Positions 1 to 8,631 of a stretch of DNA of 64,000 bases are shown here, one piece after another. Source of the stretch: Lachnospiraceae bacterium. GTDB lineage: Bacteria > Bacillota > Clostridia > Lachnospirales > Lachnospiraceae. The stretch's first letter is position 1. The number at the start of each line of letters is the position of its first letter. The DNA lies in assembly GCA_014804265.1 (NCBI GenBank), contig JAAVAC010000055.1, positions 1 to 64,000 of the forward strand. The letters are read 5' to 3'. The position numbers and the translations under genes are program-made. The notes beneath the pieces were generated by a model, which saw only the letters and a list, made by a program, of their open reading frames with translations, was not told the DNA's origin and made no database searches.

Positions 1-39
1 ATAACCCGAAGGTCATAGGTTCAAATCCTGTCCCCGCTA
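1..39 (+). tRNA. 3' part of a tRNA, probably tRNA-Met(CAT), cut by the window edge
   Basis: The window opens inside the anticodon loop (ATAA), followed by the stem half CCCGA, a variable loop, the T arm ATAGG/TTCAAAT/CCTGT and acceptor CCCCGCT with discriminator A at 39. The CCC beside the loop recalls the three G-C pairs of initiator tRNA, but the first anticodon base and the 5' half lie outside, so initiator and elongator cannot be separated. No CCA is encoded. Confidence 0.75.
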
Positions 40-45
40 CTCAAT

Positions 46-118
<73 letters not shown>

Positions 119-138
119 TCTTTAATGCAAATTTATAT

Positions 139-211
139 GGGCCACTAGCTCAGGTGGTAGAGCACTTGACTTTTAATCAAGTTGTCCGGGGTTCGAGTCC
201 CCGGTGGCTCA
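139..211 (+). tRNA. tRNA-Lys(TTT)
   Basis: A complete 73-nt cloverleaf. Acceptor GGGCCAC pairs with GTGGCTC (one G-T pair). The anticodon stem CTTGA/TCAAG carries loop CTTTTAA with anticodon TTT. The T stem CCGGG/CCCGG encloses TTCGAGT, and the discriminator is A. It is the last tRNA of the operon and is followed at once by a terminator. Confidence 0.96.
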
Positions 212-221
212 TGGGAGAAAA

Positions 222-258
222 GGCTGTATCGGACATTTTGTTCCAATACAGTCTTTTT
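222..258 (+). terminator. Rho-independent terminator of the tRNA operon
   Basis: The stem GGCTGTAT (222-229) pairs with ATACAGTC (246-253) with one G-T pair and is followed by TTTTT. It begins 10 bases after tRNA-Lys. Confidence 0.8.
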
Positions 259-263
259 CGTTT

Positions 264-511
264 CACGGAAATCAATTTTCAGCCAGAGGTTCTCCCCACA
301 GGCACCATGCACCGGGGCGGACTTCAGGCTGAGAATATTTCTACGTCGCCACGCTTTCGCTCTATAAAAACGCAACAGTGCTAAGCTCGAAAGTACCTCG
401 CTAAGCGCTGGCGTTTTTATAAGGGCTCCTAAGAAAATATTCTCAGCCTGAAGCCCGCCCCGGTGCATGGTACCTGTGGGGAGAGCCTCTGACTGAAAAT
501 TGATTTCCGTG
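264..511 (+). repeat. Long hairpin repeat, copy 1 (complete, 248 bp)
   Basis: An almost uninterrupted hairpin. Outer arms 264-340 and 435-511 are complementary over 77 positions with 4 non-Watson-Crick pairs. Inside, TATAAAAACGC (363-373) pairs with GCGTTTTTATA (411-421), and CAGTGCTAAGC pairs with GCTAAGCGCTG with one A-A mismatch, leaving a loop around TCGAAAGTACCTC. The core from TCTATAAAAACGCAACAG to GCTGGCGTTTTTATAAGG recurs at 13263-13409 (inverted), 54798-55031 and, halved, near 42014-42113. Short reading frames here are by-products of the palindrome. This element fills the gap between the tRNA operon and the HD gene. Confidence 0.95.
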
Positions 512-600
512 TTTTCGTTTACTATCCGGTTTCCTATTTAAAGAAGATATGATAAAATAAAAAAAAATTAAGAACAATATTGGAAAGAGGAGAGAAGAGT

Positions 601-1185
601 ATGACATCAACCATTACAAGAGAAGAAGCATTGTCTTTGTTAAAGGAATATAATAAAGAACCCTTTCATATCTTACATGCACTTACGGTAGAAGGTGTCA
701 TGAGATGGTATGCAAATGAATTAGGCTATGGAGAGGAAGAGGAATATTGGGGACTGGTAGGTCTGCTCCACGATATTGATTTTGAACTGTATCCGGAGGA
801 GCATTGCAAAAAGGCACCGGAGCTGTTAAGAAAGGGAAATGTATCCGAAGAGATGATTTATTCTGTCTGCTCCCATGGACATGGAATTTGTGTTGATATG
901 GAACCAAAGCATGAGATGGAAAAGGTACTGTTTGCAGCAGATGAATTAACCGGGCTTATCGGTGCAGCAGCCAGAATGCGTCCATCAAAGAGTGTTATGG
1001 ATATGGAGGTATCCAGCTTAAAGAAAAAATTCAAAGATAAAAAGTTTGCAGCAGGCTGCTCAAGAGATGTGATAAAAACAGGAGCAGAAAGGCTTGGCTG
1101 GGAGTTGGATGCTTTACTGGAAAGAACCATTCTTGCAATGCGTTCCTGTGAAGATAAGGTCCATAAAGAAATGGAAGGAATATAA
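601..1185 (+). CDS. HD domain phosphohydrolase-like protein
   Basis: A 194-residue cytosolic protein with an HD-type metal-binding core: a first His in the HALTVEG segment, the HD pair in GLVGLLHDIDFE, a third His in SVCSHGHG and a later Asp in FAADELTGLI. This arrangement fits the HDIG/YqeK-like group of small single-domain phosphohydrolases. The substrate cannot be inferred. The start at 601 is preferred over an in-frame ATG at 580 because the ribosome binding sequence GAGGAGAG lies between the two. The stop is 11 bases before the isochorismatase-fold gene, so the two are probably co-transcribed. Confidence 0.85.
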   Translation: MTSTITREEALSLLKEYNKEPFHILHALTVEGVMRWYANELGYGEEEEYWGLVGLLHDIDFELYPEEHCKKAPELLRKGNVSEEMIYSVCSHGHGICVDMEPKHEMEKVLFAADELTGLIGAAARMRPSKSVMDMEVSSLKKKFKDKKFAAGCSRDVIKTGAERLGWELDALLERTILAMRSCEDKVHKEMEGI

Positions 1186-1196
1186 GAGGTATTACC

Positions 1197-1718
1197 ATGA
1201 AGATTCTAATTGTTGTAGATATGCAGAATGATTTTATTGATGGAGCATTAGGAACAAAAGAAGCAGAAGCAATCCTGGAGAATGTAAAATCCAAAATTCT
1301 TCAGTATAAGCAAGAAAATCAAATAGTCCTGTTTACCAGGGATACCCATGAGGAAACTTATTTAGAAACAAGAGAAGGAAAATACCTGCCGGTAGTTCAT
1401 TGTATTAGAGGAAGCAAGGGTTGGGAAATAAAAGAGACTTTGACGGTTCAGGGAGATATGATTATAGACAAACCAACTTTTGGCTCTTTGGAGCTGGTGG
1501 AAAAAATAAAGACGTTGGCTGGAGAAGATTCAATAGATGCTATAGAACTTGTTGGTTTATGTACAGATATCTGCGTGATATCCAATGCCATGATTTGTAA
1601 AGCGGCATTTCCTGAAGTGGACATTCTGGTGGACAGCAGATGCTGTGCAGGTGTAACACCGGAAAGCCATCAGACAGCATTGGAAGCTATGAAAATGTGT
1701 CAGATTGTTATATTATAG
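1197..1718 (+). CDS. Isochorismatase-family cysteine hydrolase (nicotinamidase-like)
   Basis: A 173-residue protein with the isochorismatase-fold catalytic set: Asp8 in VVDMQNDF, Lys92 in DKPTFGS and Cys126 in GLCTDICV. Asp49, His51 and His68 sit where nicotinamidases bind their metal. The fold and metal ligands favour nicotinamidase (nicotinamide to nicotinate, NAD salvage), but related amidases share the motif, so the substrate is inferred. Length is usual for the family. It follows the HD gene by 11 bases with an AGAGG ribosome binding site, which suggests a two-gene operon. Confidence 0.85.
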   Translation: MKILIVVDMQNDFIDGALGTKEAEAILENVKSKILQYKQENQIVLFTRDTHEETYLETREGKYLPVVHCIRGSKGWEIKETLTVQGDMIIDKPTFGSLELVEKIKTLAGEDSIDAIELVGLCTDICVISNAMICKAAFPEVDILVDSRCCAGVTPESHQTALEAMKMCQIVIL

Positions 1719-1815
1719 GTAAAGCTAATCATATAGATAGTATGACATATGCAGATATCTTATGACTTTAATATTTGATAAATCCCAATAATTATGAAAA
1801 TCAGGAGGAAGCAAA

Positions 1816-3183
1816 ATGCTTCAATATGAACAGTTAAGAGAAGAGTATCCTTTATTTCAGTATAAGAAATATCAGTTAGAAGAAATTGAGGAAGATATCT
1901 TGATTACGTATTACTTTGAAATACCCGGTCTTTCTTCCTTTGCCCCAACCTGGAGATTTCCAAAAGCAGGACATAAACTGGAAACTTTAAAGGAAAATGG
2001 TACATTTTTAGAATTGGTTTTTTCTCTTGGATTGGTAGAACTTATAAGCTACTGGAAAATCACCTGTTCCAAAAAAGTGGAAGTTCTGGCAGGCGCCTTT
2101 TCACAGGAACAAATGCTATGGTGGAAGAATTTATATTTTCATGGGCTTGGTGAATTTTTTTATACCAATGGAATCCAGCCGGATCCAGAGGAGTTTATGG
2201 AACTGCTTTCTAAGGGAGAGAAAATAGAGTCTGGGAAACAAACACTGAAAGAGCCTTCAGGCTGCCTGATACCTATTGGAGGCGGAAAGGATTCGGCAGT
2301 TACTTTGGAGTTATTAAAAAAAGCAGGAGAGCCATGTACCTGTTGTATCATCAATCCAAGGGGTGCCACGTGGAATACGGTATTTGCAGGAGGATATCAG
2401 CAATCGGATGCTTACACGATAAAAAGAACATTGGATAAAAATATGCTGGAGCTGAATAAGCAGGGATTTTTAAACGGGCATACCCCTTTTTCGGCGCTGG
2501 TGGCATTTTCCACCACAATTGCCGCATATTTGAAAAATATCAGGTATATTGTTCTCTCCAACGAAGCAAGCGCTAATGAAAGCACGGTTTTAGGAAGCAG
2601 CGTGAACCATCAATACTCGAAAAGCTTTGCTTTTGAGAAGGATTTCCATGAATACGAAGCAAAATATATTGAAAGCGGCACCTATTATTTCAGTTTATTA
2701 AGACCTTTAAGCGAATTCCAGATTGGAAGATTTTTTTCATCCTGTCAGGCATATCATGATATTTTCAGAAGCTGTAATGTAGGAAGTAAGGAAGATAAAT
2801 GGTGCGGTCATTGTTCTAAGTGTCTGTTCGTATTTTTCATTTTGTCTCCTTTTATTTCTCATGATAGATTGTGCGAAATTTTTGGCAGAGATATGTTAGA
2901 GGATCCGGAGATGATTCCTATTATGGATCAGCTTATCGGCATGGTGGAAGAAAAGCCTTTTGAATGCGTGGGAAGCAGAGAAGAAGTAAATACTGCTATT
3001 TCCATGACGATTGTTGCTAAAGAACGGGAAGGAAAACCTCTTTCAAAGCTGTTGAACCATTACAAGGAAACCCCTTTCTATGCAGCATATAAAGAAAAGG
3101 AAAATCCTTATTTTACCTATTATAATGAAGAAAATCTTTTGCCGGATCAATTTGCACAGTTAGTAAAGGATAACTGCTTATAA
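1816..3183 (+). CDS. murL: MurL-like UDP-MurNAc-L-Ala-L-Glu epimerase
   Basis: A 455-residue protein with a PP-loop style nucleotide motif, GGGKDS at 155-160, and a cysteine cluster C320, C330, C333, C336 (WCGHCSKC). These match the MurL family, described in Xanthomonas, which uses ATP to invert the terminal L-Glu of UDP-MurNAc-L-Ala-L-Glu so that D-Glu enters peptidoglycan. The next gene is a MurD-type ligase, the partner expected for MurL (MurD2 adds L-Glu). The assignment rests on the motif plus this pairing; other PP-loop ATPases share GGxKDS. The ribosome binding site is AGGAGG. A 97-bp gap without recognised signals lies upstream. Confidence 0.75.
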   Translation: MLQYEQLREEYPLFQYKKYQLEEIEEDILITYYFEIPGLSSFAPTWRFPKAGHKLETLKENGTFLELVFSLGLVELISYWKITCSKKVEVLAGAFSQEQMLWWKNLYFHGLGEFFYTNGIQPDPEEFMELLSKGEKIESGKQTLKEPSGCLIPIGGGKDSAVTLELLKKAGEPCTCCIINPRGATWNTVFAGGYQQSDAYTIKRTLDKNMLELNKQGFLNGHTPFSALVAFSTTIAAYLKNIRYIVLSNEASANESTVLGSSVNHQYSKSFAFEKDFHEYEAKYIESGTYYFSLLRPLSEFQIGRFFSSCQAYHDIFRSCNVGSKEDKWCGHCSKCLFVFFILSPFISHDRLCEIFGRDMLEDPEMIPIMDQLIGMVEEKPFECVGSREEVNTAISMTIVAKEREGKPLSKLLNHYKETPFYAAYKEKENPYFTYYNEENLLPDQFAQLVKDNCL

Positions 3184-3238
3184 ACAAGATATTTAGAAAT
3201 ATATAAATAATATATGAATATAGTAAGAAGGAAGACAA

Positions 3239-4582
3239 ATGGTAGAAACAATTAAAAAGCTGATTTTTGAGCAAAAAATAGTGATTTTGGGCTTTGGCAG
3301 GGAAGGAAAATCAACTTATCAGCTTCTGGAAAGGGTTGGCGGCTATAAAGAGTTAGCTATTGCTGATTTAAATGCCGTGAAGGATCCATTGCCGGAATAT
3401 GTGCGGTGCATAAATGGTGAGAACTATCAGGAATGCCTGAATGATTATGATATTGTGTTTAAAAGTCCAGGCGTAGTGCTGACAAAGGAGCTGGAAGAGT
3501 ACTCCAGCCGTATATTATCTCAAACGGAGGTTTTTTTCTCACATTACAAGAATCAGATTGTTGGAATTACGGGAACGAAAGGAAAGAGTACCACCACCAC
3601 TTTATTGTATCAGGTGCTGAAAACGGCAGGAAAAAAGGCAGTCTTAGCAGGTAATATCGGAATACCGGCATTTGATATGATTGATAGTATCGAAGAGGAT
3701 TCCATCATCGTGTTTGAAATGTCCTCCCACCAGTTGGAATATATGACAGCCGCACCACATATTGGAGCCTTACTAAATATTCATGAGGAGCATCTTGATC
3801 ATTATGGCACTATGGAAAAATATGTAGCGGCCAAGGAAAGAATTTATAGAAATATGGAAAAAGAGGATATTCTTTTTTGCAATGTGGAAAATCTCCCGGC
3901 TCCCGGAGCCTGTGAAGCACAGGTTATTTCTTTTCCAGTAAAGGAAGAATTGAATCTGATTATAAAAGAGGGAAATAAGCCATGTATCTCATATAATGGA
4001 AAGCGTTTTTTCGTTCCGATAGGAGAGATTCAATTGGTGGGAGAACACAATTACATGGATATTGCGGTAGCATATGGAATTGCCAGTTTGTTAGGAATTA
4101 CGGATGAGCAGTTTAGAACAGGGGTGACTGCATATCAGCCCTTGCCACATCGGTTAGAGAGAGTGGGAACCTATGGGGGCATAACCTTTTATGATGATTC
4201 CATTTCCACCATATGCGATACGACCATGAAGGCTTTGACAAGCATAAAGGATGCCAATACCGTTTTGATTGGGGGCATGGACAGAGGGATACACTATGGA
4301 GAGCTGATAGAATTTCTGTCAGAGAATTCCATTGCACATATTATACTGATGGAAGCAACCGGAAAGAGGATTTATGAGGAAATCCATAAGGAATATCAGA
4401 ACTTTTGCAATCCGGAACGATTGTATCTGGTAAAGGATTTAAAAGAGGCCGTAGAATTATCGAAAAAAATAACCAAAAAGGGCACTAGCTGCGTGCTGTC
4501 TCCAGCGGCAGCCAGCTATGGCATTTTTAAAAATTTTGAGGAACGCGGCAACGAGTTTAAAAAATATGTAAAAAACCCTTAG
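3239..4582 (+). CDS. murD: MurD-family UDP-MurNAc-L-Ala glutamate ligase (probably MurD2 type)
   Basis: A 447-residue Mur ligase of normal length. An N-terminal Rossmann-like domain (VILGFGREGKST) is followed by the ATP-binding GTKGKST at 112-118, the central motif HEEHLDHYGTMEKY with the carbamylated-lysine neighbourhood, and the C-terminal YDDSISTICDTT motif. It joins glutamate to UDP-MurNAc-L-Ala in the cytosol. A canonical MurD uses D-Glu. Placement 55 bases after the MurL-like epimerase suggests the MurD2 variant, which uses L-Glu. Substrate chirality cannot be read from the sequence. The ribosome binding site is AAGGAAG. Confidence 0.88.
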   Translation: MVETIKKLIFEQKIVILGFGREGKSTYQLLERVGGYKELAIADLNAVKDPLPEYVRCINGENYQECLNDYDIVFKSPGVVLTKELEEYSSRILSQTEVFFSHYKNQIVGITGTKGKSTTTTLLYQVLKTAGKKAVLAGNIGIPAFDMIDSIEEDSIIVFEMSSHQLEYMTAAPHIGALLNIHEEHLDHYGTMEKYVAAKERIYRNMEKEDILFCNVENLPAPGACEAQVISFPVKEELNLIIKEGNKPCISYNGKRFFVPIGEIQLVGEHNYMDIAVAYGIASLLGITDEQFRTGVTAYQPLPHRLERVGTYGGITFYDDSISTICDTTMKALTSIKDANTVLIGGMDRGIHYGELIEFLSENSIAHIILMEATGKRIYEEIHKEYQNFCNPERLYLVKDLKEAVELSKKITKKGTSCVLSPAAASYGIFKNFEERGNEFKKYVKNP

Positions 4583-4643
4583 ACAAATGAGCATGATAAT
4601 GCTATTATAGGCATGAAGAAATTTTTTAACGGGAGGAATGAAC

Positions 4644-5090
4644 ATGAGGAGAAAGTTTATTGTATTATGTATGCTGGCAGCTATGTTCGTTTTACTTACA
4701 GGCTGTGCAGGACAGAAGGATGGAGAGACTACGATTTTGGTAGAGCCGATTGAGGCAGGTGCTAATTTACAGGCAACCCTTCAGGTAAATACCAAATCTG
4801 GTAAAGAGTGGAGCTATCTGATTGAAGGAGGCATACTGACCGAAATATCTGCAAAACACTATGAAGCTTTATTTGTGGCAAATAAAAAGGATACCTATGT
4901 ATTCGAAGCAGATGATACCGGCAAGGAAACTTTTTATTGCATTTTAATGGCACCGGATGATTATGACAATGCAAAGGTTTATGAATATTCCCTGATAATT
5001 GATGATTCAGCAAAAATCTCAATAGATGCCAAACGGGATTATTTGTTATCCGAAAATGCCAAGTTGATGAAACAGGTAAAGGGAGAATAG
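4644..5090 (+). CDS. Small lipoprotein
   Basis: A 148-residue exported protein. A basic start (MRRKF), a hydrophobic segment and the lipobox LTGC predict cleavage before Cys and lipid anchoring on the outer face of the membrane. The mature part is about 125 residues. A segment LQVNTKSGKEW loosely recalls chagasin-type (I42) protease inhibitors, which have a similar NPTTGYxW loop; this resemblance is weak. An ATG at 4638 also exists, but GGGAGG is correctly spaced only from 4644. It lies 60 bases after murD and is followed by a terminator. Confidence 0.75.
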   Translation: MRRKFIVLCMLAAMFVLLTGCAGQKDGETTILVEPIEAGANLQATLQVNTKSGKEWSYLIEGGILTEISAKHYEALFVANKKDTYVFEADDTGKETFYCILMAPDDYDNAKVYEYSLIIDDSAKISIDAKRDYLLSENAKLMKQVKGE

Positions 5091-5100
5091 AATTTATAAA

Positions 5101-5138
5101 AAAGAGCCCAAAATTCTTTGAATAAAGGCTCTTTTTTT
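5101..5138 (+). terminator. Rho-independent terminator after the lipoprotein gene
   Basis: AAAGAGCC (5101-5108) pairs with GGCTCTTT (5127-5134), followed by a T run. It ends the murL-murD-lipoprotein unit. Confidence 0.85.
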
Positions 5139-5149
5139 GTGGAAAAGTA

Positions 5150-5178
5150 TTTAGAAAGTGAAAAAGTTGTGATATACT
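5150..5178 (+). promoter_or_regulatory. Putative sigma-A promoter for the HD gene
   Basis: TTTAGA (5150-5155), a 17-base spacer and TATACT (5173-5178) lie about 40 bases before the start codon and just after the preceding terminator. Confidence 0.4.
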
Positions 5179-5216
5179 GTATGGGTATTCTTTCAGAGTA
5201 GAAGTGGGATTATCAT

Positions 5217-5720
5217 ATGAAACAATTTCAAGAAAAGAAACAAAAAATTCATAAAACGATTTTAAAGCATGGAAGTGATATTTTACAGTCGCCCGGCTTT
5301 ATCAATTCCGGTAAATCCGTACAGCATGGCAATATGTCGGTAAGGCAGCATTCCATTGATGTGGCAAAATGCAGCCTGAAAATCAGCAGAAAGCTTCCAT
5401 TTCATTTTGAGGAAAAGGATCTGGTCAGAGGTGCCCTTTTACATGATTATTTTTTGTATGATTGGCATAATAAGAAGGTAAGGCTGAAAGATATAAAGGA
5501 ATTCTATAAGCTTCATGGATTTAGTCATCCTGCTACAGCGTTAAAAAATGCAAAAAAGGAATTTAAACTGACAAAACGGGAGGAGGACATTATCAAGAAG
5601 CATATGTGGCCTCTTACGATTAAGCCCCCTTTATGCCGGGAGGCATGGGTCGTGACCCTTGCGGATAAATATTGTTCTTTGTTGGAAACCTTCCACTTAA
5701 GACATGGAGATATGGCATGA
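5217..5720 (+). CDS. HD domain phosphohydrolase
   Basis: A 167-residue HD-superfamily protein. Motifs in order are His in MSVRQHSIDVA, the HD pair in GALLHDYFLYDW, His in FSHPATAL, His in IIKKHMWPLT and Asp in TLADKYCSL, the normal metal ligands of a small HD hydrolase. The substrate is unknown. Its stop overlaps the ATG of the next gene (ATGA), so it is translationally coupled to the Orn/Lys/Arg decarboxylase-fold gene. It is not closely similar to the HD protein at 601-1185. Confidence 0.83.
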   Translation: MKQFQEKKQKIHKTILKHGSDILQSPGFINSGKSVQHGNMSVRQHSIDVAKCSLKISRKLPFHFEEKDLVRGALLHDYFLYDWHNKKVRLKDIKEFYKLHGFSHPATALKNAKKEFKLTKREEDIIKKHMWPLTIKPPLCREAWVVTLADKYCSLLETFHLRHGDMA

Positions 5721-7147
5721 GTTCTCTGTTTCACAGTCTTTCCCAGCTGGCTGAAGGGGATATTTATCCTTTTCATATGCCGGGGCACAAAAGAAATATG
5801 CCGGGGCATGTGTTAGAGGCAGCTTATCAATTGGATATTACGGAAATAGATGGTTTTGACAATCTTCATAATCCCGGAGGGATGATTTGGCAGGCACAAA
5901 AAAAGGCAGCGGATTTATGGGAAGCTAAGGAGAGCTTTTTTCTGGTAAATGGCAGTACGGCAGGCATATTAGCTGCGCTCTCAGCAGCCTTTCCAAAGGG
6001 AAGTGAAATGATTTTGGCAAGGAATTGCCATAAGTCGGCTTATCATGGGATGCTTCTTCGGGAAATCAGGCCACACTATTTATATCCTAAGCTGATAGAT
6101 GAGGGATTTCTATATGGATCTGTTTTACCAAAGCAGGTAGAAGCATTGTATAAGCAATATCCGGAAAGCAGGGGAGTGTTTCTGACTTCCCCCAATTATG
6201 ACGGGGTGATTTCTCCTGTGAAAAAGATCAGTCAGATTGTCCATGAACATGGCGGCATTCTAATTGTGGACGAAGCCCATGGCGCCCATTTGGGCCTGTC
6301 TAAGGAGTTTCCAGAGAGTGCTGTAACCCAAGGAGCGGATATTGTGATACAAAGCCTTCATAAGACATTGCCCTCCTTTACGCAGACCGGACTTCTGCAT
6401 CTGTGCAGCAACAGGGTTCCAAAGGAAAAGCTCCAGCGCTATTTAGGAATTTATCAGACAAGCAGTCCTTCCTATCTGTTTATGAGCACTATGGAACAGT
6501 GCATCGAGGTGGTGGAACGGGAAAAGGATATTACATTTTCCCGATTGTCCCAAAATATAGATGAGTTTCTAAATGCTGTGAAGGGTCTGGTTCATTTACA
6601 AATTTTGAATGAATCATTTGCAAGAGAGAGAAAGATGTATCAGTTTGATAAGAGCAAGCTGATTATCAGCACTTACGGTACGAATATTTCCGGAAAAGAG
6701 CTGTCGGACAGACTGTTGGCCCAATACCATTTGCAGATGGAAATGGCATGTGAGCATTATGTACTGGCGCTTACATCCATTTGTGACAGGCGGGAAGGGT
6801 TTCAGAGGCTGGCAAAGGCCCTTTTGGAAATAGACAAAGAACTTCAGGGCGGCTTTGTGAAAAATACAGAAAAAGGCCTGAAGATTTTTCAGCCAAAGGA
6901 AGAAAATATTGCCTTTTCCATCAGTGAAGCGGAAGAGGCAGAAAAGGAAAAAATTCCCTTTCGTCAGTGTGAACATCGAATCAGCGGGGAATTTTTGTAT
7001 TTATATCCACCCGGAGTACCTTTTGTAGTACCTGGGGAATATATTACTAAGGAAATTATCGAACAGATTAGTTTTTATAAAAAACAGGGATTGTCTATTC
7101 AGGGAAATGAAGACGATACGATGACTTATCTGGAAGTGATTCAATAA
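5717..7147 (+). CDS. Orn/Lys/Arg decarboxylase-family PLP enzyme (YaaO-like)
   Basis: A 476-residue fold-type I PLP enzyme. The N-terminal FHMPGHKR motif, DEAHGAH at about 185-191 and the Schiff-base lysine at about 216 in QSLHKTLPS identify the short Gram-positive Orn/Lys/Arg decarboxylase family to which Bacillus YaaO and SpeA belong. The product would be a polyamine precursor (agmatine, cadaverine or putrescine), but the substrate cannot be chosen by eye. It starts at an ATGA overlap with the HD gene. As in Bacillus it heads the yaaR-holB-ricT-trmN6-rsmI block, but here pyruvate kinase follows instead of tmk and yaaQ. Confidence 0.85.
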   Translation: MSSLFHSLSQLAEGDIYPFHMPGHKRNMPGHVLEAAYQLDITEIDGFDNLHNPGGMIWQAQKKAADLWEAKESFFLVNGSTAGILAALSAAFPKGSEMILARNCHKSAYHGMLLREIRPHYLYPKLIDEGFLYGSVLPKQVEALYKQYPESRGVFLTSPNYDGVISPVKKISQIVHEHGGILIVDEAHGAHLGLSKEFPESAVTQGADIVIQSLHKTLPSFTQTGLLHLCSNRVPKEKLQRYLGIYQTSSPSYLFMSTMEQCIEVVEREKDITFSRLSQNIDEFLNAVKGLVHLQILNESFARERKMYQFDKSKLIISTYGTNISGKELSDRLLAQYHLQMEMACEHYVLALTSICDRREGFQRLAKALLEIDKELQGGFVKNTEKGLKIFQPKEENIAFSISEAEEAEKEKIPFRQCEHRISGEFLYLYPPGVPFVVPGEYITKEIIEQISFYKKQGLSIQGNEDDTMTYLEVIQ

Positions 7148-7148
7148 G

Positions 7149-7168
7149 TCCCCGATATAAAATCGGGG
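7149..7168 (+). other. Short hairpin between the decarboxylase gene and pyk
   Basis: TCCCCGAT and ATCGGGGA flank a loop TATAAA. A-rich sequence follows on the plus strand, so it is not a canonical terminator there. It may be a weak processing or pausing structure. Confidence 0.4.
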
Positions 7169-7210
7169 AAAAGAGAAAAAGGAAATAAGAAGGATTGAAA
7201 GGAAAGAGAA

Positions 7211-8623
7211 ATGAGAAAAACAAAAATTATCTGTACAATTGGGCCGTCATCGGAGAGTGAAGATAAATTAAGGGAATTGATGCTTGCAGGTATGAATGTG
7301 GCACGGTTTAATTTTTCCCATGGAACCCACGAGGAACAAAAGGAAAAATATGCAAGAGTATTAAAAGTAAGCAGTGAATTAAATATGCCGGTGGCTTCTT
7401 TGCTTGATACAAAAGGACCGGAAATCCGGTTGAGGGATTTTGAAGGCGGTAAGGTCACGTTAGAGCCGGGACAGACATTTACATTAACAACAGAGGAAGT
7501 AATGGGAACTGCACAAAGAGCTACCATTACGTATAAAGGACTGAAAAATGATGTTTCCGAAGGAATGACAATCTTGATTGATGATGGAAAGATTGAAATG
7601 GTAATTGAAAGCATTTCCGATACGGATATTGTATGTCGTGTAGTAAATGGAGGACCAGTTTCCAACCATAAGGGAATCAATGTGCCGGGTGCGGTTCTTT
7701 CCATGCCATATATCAGTGAGGCGGACAGAGAGGATATTATTTTCTGTGCGGAAATGGGATATGATTTTCTGGCAGCATCCTTTGCCCGTACAAAAGAAGA
7801 TATTTTAGAGGTCAGGGCACTGTTAAATGAGCATAAATCCACTGCAAAGATTATTGCAAAGATTGAAAACATGCAAGGTATTGAAAATCTGGATGAAATT
7901 TTAGAGGTTTCTGATGGAATTATGGTGGCCAGAGGCGACATGGGCGTGGAAATTCCCTTAGAAGATGTGCCAGTGCTTCAGAAGGATATGATAAAGAAGG
8001 CAGTAGCAAAGGGAAAGCATGTCATTACTGCCACCCAGATGCTGGAATCTATGATCAATAATCCAAGACCCACAAGAGCAGAGACTACAGACGTTGCCAA
8101 TGCAATTTATGATGGAACCACGGCAATTATGCTTTCGGGAGAAAGCGCTGCCGGAAAGTATCCGGTAGAAGCCGTCAAAACAATGGCAAGAATTGCGGAA
8201 AGAACGGAACGGGCAATTGATTACAAGGCACGATTAAAGAAAATGGAATTAGTGGGTAAAACAGATATTACAACTGCCATTTCCCATGCAACTTGTACCA
8301 CCGCCATGGATTTGAATGCAGCTGCCATTATTACAGTAACGATGTCGGGAACGACCGCAGCCATGATTTCCAGATATAAACCAAACTGTTCTATTATCGG
8401 ATGCAGTGTCAATCCAAGAGTATGCAGGCAGTTGAATTTGAGCTGGGGTATTCAGCCGCTACTGATTGAAAAGGAAGAAAAAGCAGACGATTTATTTGAT
8501 TCAGCGGCCAGAGCTGCAGAAAAGGCAGGTCTTGTAAAAAGAGGCGATATTGTTGTTATTACAGCAGGTGTTCCGTTGGGCATTGCAGGAAATACCAATA
8601 TGATACGTGTTATCGAAATTTAA
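7211..8623 (+). CDS. pyk: Pyruvate kinase
   Basis: A 470-residue enzyme that converts phosphoenolpyruvate and ADP to pyruvate and ATP, the last glycolytic step. Recognisable parts are the N-terminal KIICTIGPSS, the active-site stretch AKIENMQGIENLDEI, MVARGDMGVEIP, and the MTATQMLESM-like segment followed by PTRAETTDVANAI. It ends after the allosteric C domain and lacks the extra PEP-utiliser-like domain of Bacillus pyruvate kinases. The ribosome binding site is GAAAGG. It sits in the position that tmk and yaaQ take in Bacillus. Confidence 0.97.
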   Translation: MRKTKIICTIGPSSESEDKLRELMLAGMNVARFNFSHGTHEEQKEKYARVLKVSSELNMPVASLLDTKGPEIRLRDFEGGKVTLEPGQTFTLTTEEVMGTAQRATITYKGLKNDVSEGMTILIDDGKIEMVIESISDTDIVCRVVNGGPVSNHKGINVPGAVLSMPYISEADREDIIFCAEMGYDFLAASFARTKEDILEVRALLNEHKSTAKIIAKIENMQGIENLDEILEVSDGIMVARGDMGVEIPLEDVPVLQKDMIKKAVAKGKHVITATQMLESMINNPRPTRAETTDVANAIYDGTTAIMLSGESAAGKYPVEAVKTMARIAERTERAIDYKARLKKMELVGKTDITTAISHATCTTAMDLNAAAIITVTMSGTTAAMISRYKPNCSIIGCSVNPRVCRQLNLSWGIQPLLIEKEEKADDLFDSAARAAEKAGLVKRGDIVVITAGVPLGIAGNTNMIRVIEI

Positions 8624-8631
8624 CTTTTCTC

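Noticed and set aside
139..211. tRNA-Lys as an integration site of a mobile element
   Set aside because: No integrase and no repeated tRNA 3' end is seen downstream; only the terminator and hairpin repeat follow.
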